In this document: positions 58,691 to 64,000 of the stretch, piece by piece
Position numbering within the stretch: position 1 is the first letter of the stretch
Layout: each line of letters opens with the position of its first letter
Assembly: GCF_002865585.1 (NCBI RefSeq)
Contig: NZ_CP025581.1
Span: 744,001 to 808,000 of the forward strand
Reading direction: 5' to 3'
DNA: 64,000 nt
Source of the DNA: Nocardioides houyundeii
GTDB taxonomy: Bacteria; Actinomycetota; Actinomycetes; Propionibacteriales; Nocardioidaceae
Translations under genes and position numbers: made by a program
Notes under the pieces: model-generated
Databases searched by the model: none
The model's input: only the letters and a program-made list of their open reading frames with translations
What the model was told of the DNA's origin: nothing

Positions 58691-60069
58691 GCGAACGGCT
58701 GGTGGTGGTGGGCGCCGGGATGGCCGCGACCCGGCTGGTGGAGGGCCTCGTCGCCGGCGGGTACGACGGCCACGTCACCGTGCTCGGCGACGAGGAGCAC
58801 CCGCCGTACAACCGGATCCTGCTCTCCGCGGTGCTGGAGGGCAGCCACCGCCCGGACACCCTGACGCTGCGCGGCCCCGACTGGTTCATCGAGCACGGGG
58901 TGGACCTGCGGCTCGGCACCCGGGTCGCCGAGCTCGACCGCGCCGGTGAGGTGGTGCTGGTCGACGGCAGCCGGCTGCCCTGGGACCGGCTGGTGCTGGC
59001 CACCGGGTCCATCCCGACGCTGCCGCCGATCCGCGGCCTGGTCCGGGTGGACGGCCAGCTGCACGAGTCGGTGCACGCCTTCCGCTCGATGGCCGACTGC
59101 GACCGGCTGCTGGCGGCCCTGTCCGGCTCCCTGCCCGGTCGGGCGGTGGTGGTGGGCGGGGGACTGCTCGGCCTGCAGGTGGCCCGGGCGCTCGCGGTGC
59201 GCGGCGTGGCGGGCGAGGTCGTGGAGGGCACCACGCACCTGCTGTCCGGGCAGCTGGGCGAGGCCGCCGGGAAGGTGCTGGCCCGCGACCTGCGCCGCCT
59301 CGGCACCGACGTCTACACCGGGGTCCGCGCGGTGCGGCTGACCGAGGAGGGCCTGCGCCTGGACAACGGCGTCGACCTCCCCGCCGACCTGGTGGTGCTC
59401 ACCGCCGGCGGCCGCCCCTCCACCGCGCTGGCCCGGCGCGCCGGGCTGATGGTGCGCCGCGGCGTCGTGGTGGGCCGGCACCTGGAGTCGGTGACCGACG
59501 ACCGGGTGCACGCGCTGGGCGACTGCGCCGAGCACCGCGGCCGGCTGACCGGCTTCGTGGCGCCCGCGTGGGAGCAGGCCCGGGTGCTGGCCGAGCACCT
59601 GTGCGGCGCGGCCGCTGCGTACGACGGGTCGCGGACCGTGGCGCGACTGCGCGCCACCGGGCTGGAGGTCGCGGTGCTGGGGGACCCGGAGCACACCGAG
59701 GGCGACGTGGTGGAGATGACCAACCCGGTCCAGGGGACCTACCGCAAGCTCGTGGTGCGCGGCGGCGTGATCGAGGCGGCCACCCTGGTGGGGGACCTGT
59801 CGTGCGTCGGGCTGGTCACCCAGCTCTTCGACCGACGTACCGTGCTGGGACCGGCGGAGCCTGGCGCGCTGCTGCTGCCGCAGGCGCCCGCAGTGCCGGT
59901 GACGCTGCCCGACGACGTGGAGGTCTGCGCCTGCGCGGGGGTCAGCGCCGGGACGATCCGGGCCTGCGCCGGCCTGGGCGAGGTCCGGGCAGCCACCCGG
60001 GCCACCACCGGCTGCGGCGGGTGCGAGGGCGTGGTGCGGGGGCTGCTGGCGGAGGCGGTGCCGGCCTGA
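58687..60069 (+). CDS. FAD-dependent oxidoreductase, electron-transfer partner of nitrate reductase (NasB-like)
   Basis: A 460-residue flavoprotein: FAD site VVVGAGMAATRLVEGL, NAD site VVVGGGLLGLQVARALAV and a BFD-like 2Fe-2S domain (CACAGVSAGTIRACAGLGE, then GCGGC) at the C-terminus. It resembles the N-terminal half of NirB, and in nas clusters such proteins carry electrons from NAD(P)H to nitrate reductase. The start overlaps the catalytic subunit stop by 4 bp. Confidence 0.88.
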   Translation: MSERLVVVGAGMAATRLVEGLVAGGYDGHVTVLGDEEHPPYNRILLSAVLEGSHRPDTLTLRGPDWFIEHGVDLRLGTRVAELDRAGEVVLVDGSRLPWDRLVLATGSIPTLPPIRGLVRVDGQLHESVHAFRSMADCDRLLAALSGSLPGRAVVVGGGLLGLQVARALAVRGVAGEVVEGTTHLLSGQLGEAAGKVLARDLRRLGTDVYTGVRAVRLTEEGLRLDNGVDLPADLVVLTAGGRPSTALARRAGLMVRRGVVVGRHLESVTDDRVHALGDCAEHRGRLTGFVAPAWEQARVLAEHLCGAAAAYDGSRTVARLRATGLEVAVLGDPEHTEGDVVEMTNPVQGTYRKLVVRGGVIEAATLVGDLSCVGLVTQLFDRRTVLGPAEPGALLLPQAPAVPVTLPDDVEVCACAGVSAGTIRACAGLGEVRAATRATTGCGGCEGVVRGLLAEAVPA

Positions 60070-60075
60070 CCCGCG

Positions 60076-60555
60076 TTACAAGCGGGCGCGGGGGCCGGGG
60101 CGGCGCAGCACCCGAGGCAGGTACGCCGCCCCCGGGCTCTCCTCGGACTGCGCGGCGACGTCCTCGGGGTTGGAGAAGGCGCACCGGCGCAGGCTCAGGC
60201 AGCCACAGCCGATGCAGGAGTCCAGCCCGTCGCGCAGCCGCTCCAGGGCTGCGATCTGCTCCTCCAGCCTTCCTCGCCAGTGCCGGGAGATCCGCTGCCA
60301 GTCGGCCTTGGTGGGGTTGCGGTTGCTGGGCAGCCGGGCGAGCTCGTCGCGGACCTCCTCCAGGGAGAGGCCCACGTTCGAGGCGGCGCGAATGAATGCC
60401 AGCCGCCGCAGCACGCTGCGCTCGTAGCGGCGCTGCCCGCCGGGGGAGCGGGTGGAGAAGACCAGCCCCTGGTCCTCGTAGTAGCGCAGCGCCGAGGCGG
60501 CGAAGCCGCTGCGCGCCACCACGTCACCGATCAGCATCTGGTCCCGCGGGTCCAT
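60076..60555 (-). CDS. soxR: Redox-sensitive MerR-family activator SoxR
   Basis: A 159-residue regulator. The MerR helix-turn-helix is MLIGDVVARSGFAASALRYYEDQGLV, the dimerisation helix follows, and the 2Fe-2S ligands are in CIGCGCLSLRRC (CX2CXCX5C), diagnostic of SoxR. AAGGAGACCCGG precedes the ATG. Actinobacterial SoxR senses redox-active compounds. The palindrome upstream fits its own binding site in a promoter shared with the divergent SDR. Confidence 0.94.
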   Translation of the reverse strand: MDPRDQMLIGDVVARSGFAASALRYYEDQGLVFSTRSPGGQRRYERSVLRRLAFIRAASNVGLSLEEVRDELARLPSNRNPTKADWQRISRHWRGRLEEQIAALERLRDGLDSCIGCGCLSLRRCAFSNPEDVAAQSEESPGAAYLPRVLRRPGPRARL

Positions 60556-60576
60556 CCGGGTCTCCTTGGACAGCTC

Positions 60577-60607
60577 TTGAAGTCAAGTTAACTTGAACTT
60601 CAATACT
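60577..60607 (+). promoter_or_regulatory. SoxR-type promoter with 19-bp spacer
   Basis: -35 TTGAAG (60577-60582) and -10 AATACT (60602-60607) are 19 bp apart, the long spacer characteristic of MerR-family targets. The spacer holds the palindrome TCAAGTTAACTTGA (60583-60596), close to known SoxR operators. The -10 sits 7 bp before the SDR ATG, so the transcript would be leaderless. Confidence 0.78.
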
Positions 60608-60614
60608 GCATCCC

Positions 60615-61313
60615 ATGACATCTCAGAGGCAAGCAGACAGGGTGGCCGTTGTCACCGGAGGATCGGCCGGACTGGGCCTGGCGCTGGTCCGGGCGCTGGC
60701 CGGGCGCGGCTGGCACGTGGTGACCGACGGGCGGGACGAGAGGAGGTTCAAGGAGGCAGGGCTTCCGGACGAGGTGCACGTCGTGGTCGGTGACGTCACC
60801 GACGCCGAGCACCGCCAGGAGCTGGTCGCCGCGGTGGCCGGGCTCGGGCGGCTGGACCTGTTGGTGCACAACGCCAGCACGCTCGGGCCGCTGCCGATGG
60901 GGCCGCTGGCCCGGACCGCCGGCGATGACCTGCAACACGTGCTCCGCACCAACCTCGGGGCGCCGCTGGTGCTCACCGGCCAGCTGCTCGCGCCGCTGCG
61001 CGCCAGCGCCGGGGTGCTGCTCTCGATCAGCTCCGACGCCGCGGTCCAGCACTACGAGAACTGGGGCCTGTACGGCGCGAGCAAAGCGGCCCTGGACCAC
61101 GCGACGCTGACCTGGGCGGCGGAGACCGGCCTGACGGCGTACGCCGTGGACCCCGGCGACATGCGCACCCAGATGCACCAGGACGCCTTCCCCGACGAGG
61201 ACATCTCGGACCGACCGCTGCCCGAGACCGTGGTGCCGCACCTGTTGGCCCTGCTCGAAGCGCGGCCCGAGAGCGGCCGCTACCGGGCGGGGGTGGGACC
61301 GTGGGTGCGCTGA
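60615..61313 (+). CDS. SDR-family oxidoreductase, probable SoxR target
   Basis: A 232-residue short-chain dehydrogenase with VAVVTGGSAGLGLALVRALAG, HNASTLG and YGASKAALDHATL (Tyr/Lys). SoxR regulons of actinobacteria often include SDR or quinone-type reductases that act on redox cyclers; the SoxR promoter before this gene supports that role. No ribosome binding site upstream. The queA-like gene start overlaps its last 13 bp. Confidence 0.85.
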   Translation: MTSQRQADRVAVVTGGSAGLGLALVRALAGRGWHVVTDGRDERRFKEAGLPDEVHVVVGDVTDAEHRQELVAAVAGLGRLDLLVHNASTLGPLPMGPLARTAGDDLQHVLRTNLGAPLVLTGQLLAPLRASAGVLLSISSDAAVQHYENWGLYGASKAALDHATLTWAAETGLTAYAVDPGDMRTQMHQDAFPDEDISDRPLPETVVPHLLALLEARPESGRYRAGVGPWVR

Positions 61314-62361
61314 CCGAAAGGCCCCAGGTCTCGTTCGAGGCAGCGGAGTTCGCGCCGAGGCCCGCCGAGTGGCGGGGACTGCGTCGCGACGACGTACGGC
61401 TGCTCGTGGGGACCGGCGCCGGGCTGCGGCACGCGCGCTTCCGAGACCTGGACCAGCACCTGCACCCTGGTGACGTGCTCGTGGTCAACGACTCCGCGAC
61501 CGTCCCGGGCGAGCTGGACGGCACGCTCGACGGCCGCCCCGTGGTCGTGCACCTCGGTGCGCGGCTCGAGGACGGCTCCCGGGTGCTGGAGCTGCGGACC
61601 GCGCCGTACGCCGAGCGGCCGATCCTCGACGGGCGCGTCGGCGACCGGGTGCAGTGCGGGGACGCCGCCCTGAGACTGCTCGCGCCCTGGCCGCGGGATC
61701 CGTCCTCGCCGACAGGCGCGGGCAACCGGCTCTGGCAGGCCGAGGCCGCCGGCGGGCTGGACGACGAGCTCGCGACCCGGGGACGACCGATCGCCTACGG
61801 CTACCTGGACGCCCGCTACCCGCTCTCGGCCTACCAGACGGTCTTCGCCCGGCACCCGGGCAGCGCGGAGATGGCGTCGGCCGCCCGCCCGTTCACCCCA
61901 GGTCTGGTCGCCCGGCTGCAGGCGGCGGGCGTGGTCCTGGCCCGGGTGACCCTGCACACCGGGCTCTCCTCGCAGGAGGCCGGGGAGGCGCCGGGACCCG
62001 AGTGGTTCCGGGTGCCGCCGGAGACGGCGCGGGCGGTGGCCACGGCCCGAGCCGCCGGTCGCCGGGTGGTCGCGGTCGGCACCACCGCGACCCGGGCGCT
62101 GGAGTCCGCGGTCGAGGCCGTCCCGGGGGGTGAGCGCGTGGTGGCCACCAGCGGCTGGACCGAGCGCGTGGTCAGCCCGGCGGACCCGCCCCGGGTCGTG
62201 GACGGGCTGGTGACCGGGTGGCACGACCCGCAGGCCTCCCACCTGCTCCTGGTGGAGGCGGTGGCGGGGCGGGCGCTGGCCCAGGCGGCGTACGACGGGG
62301 CGGTCTCGGGGGCTACCTGTGGCACGAGTTCGGGGACTCCGCGCTGCTGCTTCCCGGGTGA
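61301..62361 (+). pseudogene. S-adenosylmethionine:tRNA ribosyltransferase-isomerase (QueA-like) with single-base frameshift
   Basis: A 353-residue QueA-type gene with one break. From GTG 61301 it reads DVLVVNDSATVPGELDG, a QueA-like start, through GRPIAYGYLDARYPLSAYQTVFA and RVTLHTGLS. At the GGGGG at 62308-62312 the frame is lost; one added G restores GGYLWHEFGDSALLLP and a stop at 62361. QueA makes epoxyqueuosine in tRNA, but I see no other queuosine genes here. The gene overlaps the SDR by 13 bp. The break is probably a sequencing error. Confidence 0.85.
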
Positions 62362-62554
62362 TCCGGCGCGCGCCCCGGCCCACATGACGCGCCCCAGCCC
62401 CATGAAACAGCGCGTTACAAGCGGTGGGGGGCGGTTACGCCGGGGTGAAGCGTGCCCGGGAGATCGTGAGCCAGGGTTTTCCTCCCCGAAACATGAGGTA
62501 ACCCCGGGGACAACATCGGCTACCTAGGTTTTGGACACAACGGAAGGAGTGTCC
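62362..62554 (+). promoter_or_regulatory. Promoter region of nirB with GAAAC/GTnAC motifs
   Basis: 193 bp with no gene. It contains GAAAC-N5-GTTAC at 62404-62418 and GAAAC-N5-GTAAC at 62488-62502, which resemble halves of GlnR boxes except for a spacer of 5 rather than 6. GGAAGGAG precedes the nirB ATG. Confidence 0.45.
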
Positions 62555-64000
62555 ATGACGCACCAGCGGAAGACTCTCGTGGTCGCCGGTCACGGCATGG
62601 TTGGCCATCGGTTCGTGCAGGCCGCGATCGAGCGCGGGCTCACCGAGACCCACGACATCTGGGTGGTCGGCGCGGAGCCCCGCCCGGCGTACGACCGGGT
62701 GGCGCTCACCTCCTACTTCGCCGCGGAGAGCGCGGACGCGCTGTCCCTCCTCCCCACCGGGTCGTACGACGACCCGCGGGTGCACCTGTGCCTCGGCACC
62801 GAGGTCACCGGGCTCGACGCCGCGACCCGGACCGTGACGCTCTCGGGCGGCCGGGCCCTGGTCTACGACGCGCTGGTGCTGGCCACCGGGGCGGCGCCGT
62901 TCGTGCCGCCGGTGCCGGGCCGCGACCTGGACGGCTGCTTCGTCTACCGCACCATCGAGGACCTCGACGCGATCCGGGACGCCTCGCGCACCGCCACGGC
63001 CGGCGTGGTGATCGGCGGCGGGCTGCTGGGCCTGGAGGCGGCGAACGCGCTGGTGCAGCTCGGCCTGGAGACCCATGTGGTGGAGATGGCTCCGCGGCTG
63101 ATGCCGGTGCAGCTCGACCAGGCCGCCGGGCAGACCCTGGTGCGCCACATCGAGAAGCTGGGCGTCACCGTGCACGCGGGGGTCGCCACCGAGGCGATCA
63201 CCGGCGAGACCTCGGTGTCGGGCCTGTCCCTGGCCGGCGGCGAGGCGATCGAGGCGCAGGTGGTGGTCTTCTCCGCCGGCATCCGCCCGCGCGACCAGCT
63301 GGCTCGCGACGCCGGTCTGGAGACCGCCCCGCGCGGCGGCGTGCTGGTCGACGAGCAGTGCCGCAGCAGCGACCCGCACGTCTTCGCGATCGGGGAGTGC
63401 GCCGCCCCGGGCGGCACCATGTACGGCCTGGTCGCCCCCGGCTACTCGATGGCCGAGGTGGTCGTGGACGCCCTGCTGGACGGCACCGGCACGTTCCTGG
63501 GCGCCGACATGTCCACCAAGCTCAAGCTGCTCGGCGTCGACGTGGCCAGCTTCGGCGACGCCTTCGCGACAGCCGAGGGAGCCCTGGAGCTGGTCTTCGC
63601 CGACGCGGTCGCCGGGGTCTACAAGAAGCTGGTGGTCTCCGAGGCCGAGGACGGCTCCTACCGCCTGCTCGGCGGCATCCTGGTCGGCGACGCCTCGGCG
63701 TACGGCGTGCTGCGGCCGATGGTCTCCTCCCGGATGGCGCTGCCGGCCAACCCCGAGGAGCTCATCCTGCCGGCCCGCTCCGGCGATGCGGTCCGGCTCG
63801 GGCTGCCCGCCGACGCGGTGGTCTGCTCGTGCAACAACGTCACCAAGGCCCAGATCGGCGCCGCGGTGACGTCGGAGGAGGGCGGGCACGCCTGCGCCGA
63901 CCTGTCCTGCGTGAAGTCCTGCACCAAGGCGGGGAGCACCTGCGGGTCCTGCGTGCCGGTGGTCAAGAACATCATCGAGGAGCACTTCTCCGCGATGGGT
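62555..64000 (+). CDS. nirB: Nitrite reductase large subunit NirB (N-terminal part)
   Basis: The first 482 codons; it runs off the right edge. The FAD domain starts LVVAGHGMVGHRFVQAAIERG with the NAD site VIGGGLLGLEAANALVQLG. A BFD-like 2Fe-2S domain begins CSCNNVTKAQI and continues CADLSCVKSCTKAGSTCGSC. Those are the two N-terminal domains of NADH-dependent nitrite reductase; the sirohaem domain would follow beyond this sequence. It reduces nitrite to ammonium in the cytoplasm. GGAAGGAG precedes the ATG. It completes the nitrate-to-ammonium set with narK and the nitrate reductase. Confidence 0.92.
   Translation, partial: MTHQRKTLVVAGHGMVGHRFVQAAIERGLTETHDIWVVGAEPRPAYDRVALTSYFAAESADALSLLPTGSYDDPRVHLCLGTEVTGLDAATRTVTLSGGRALVYDALVLATGAAPFVPPVPGRDLDGCFVYRTIEDLDAIRDASRTATAGVVIGGGLLGLEAANALVQLGLETHVVEMAPRLMPVQLDQAAGQTLVRHIEKLGVTVHAGVATEAITGETSVSGLSLAGGEAIEAQVVVFSAGIRPRDQLARDAGLETAPRGGVLVDEQCRSSDPHVFAIGECAAPGGTMYGLVAPGYSMAEVVVDALLDGTGTFLGADMSTKLKLLGVDVASFGDAFATAEGALELVFADAVAGVYKKLVVSEAEDGSYRLLGGILVGDASAYGVLRPMVSSRMALPANPEELILPARSGDAVRLGLPADAVVCSCNNVTKAQIGAAVTSEEGGHACADLSCVKSCTKAGSTCGSCVPVVKNIIEEHFSAMG

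Noticed and set aside
60073..62424. The string CGCGTTACAAGCGG occurring near 60073 and near 62411
   Set aside because: One copy covers the soxR stop codon and the other lies in the nirB leader; there is no extended similarity, so chance is the better explanation.

Overview
The window looks like chromosomal DNA of a high-GC actinobacterium, most likely in or near Nocardioides (order Propionibacteriales). The support is very high GC in third codon positions, many GTG starts, 4-bp ATGA/GTGA stop/start overlaps, actinobacterial marker genes (mshA, carD, senX3/regX3-type regulators, cstA with a YbdD-like partner, coenzyme F420 genes) and a short palindromic repeat of a type I associate with Nocardioides. 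I see no insertion sequence, prophage, CRISPR array, tRNA or rRNA. It reads as ordinary chromosome with several catabolic modules.

Layout. 1-4.4 kb: a CoA-transferase fragment, an old-yellow-enzyme-type oxidoreductase, a hotdog thioesterase and an MFS transporter. 4.6-8.6 kb: a three-gene ABC importer resembling the proposed F420-0 uptake cassette, followed by a luciferase-like F420-type oxidoreductase. 8.7-11.3 kb: a lipoprotein coupled to a protein with WxG and YxxxD type VII secretion signatures around a propeller-like middle. 11.4-19.8 kb: fused isobutyryl-CoA mutase icmF, a rhomboid protease, and a TetR-controlled set of beta-oxidation genes. 19.9-21.2 kb: npdG and cofC of F420 metabolism. 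21.2-28.2 kb: a CebR-like sugar uptake operon (binding protein, two permeases, GH1 beta-glucosidase, LacI regulator) divergent from its ATPase, with two LacI-type operators. 28.3-38.3 kb: cstA with its YbdD-like partner, a membrane glycosyltransferase-like gene, SDR, acyl-CoA dehydrogenase, an acyl-CoA synthetase remnant coupled to a TetR gene, and typA. 38.4-44.4 kb: a metallo-hydrolase, a glutamine-amidotransferase-like protein and a protealysin-type M4 protease with a fused emfourin-like domain, then a racemase, an SDR and an RNase H fusion. 44.5-54.9 kb: a conserved actinobacterial core (mshA, YbjN protein, regX3/senX3, phoU, gpmA, carD, ispD) plus small secreted proteins. 55-64 kb: nitrate/nitrite assimilation (narK, nitrate reductase catalytic and electron-transfer proteins, nirB running off the end) enclosing soxR, a probable SoxR-target SDR and a queA-like gene.

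Five genes (a crotonase, the GH1 glucosidase, the glycosyltransferase, an EamA transporter, the queA-like gene) are each broken by exactly one missing base at a C/G homopolymer. This systematic pattern points to consensus sequencing error rather than five real pseudogenes.

The most interesting points are the F420 transport/biosynthesis combination, the WxG-propeller-YxxxD protein with its lipoprotein partner, the protease-emfourin fusion, an in-frame palindromic repeat inside icmF, and 12-bp in-frame tandem repeats at the very start of two unrelated genes. No wholly new defence or mobile system was evident.
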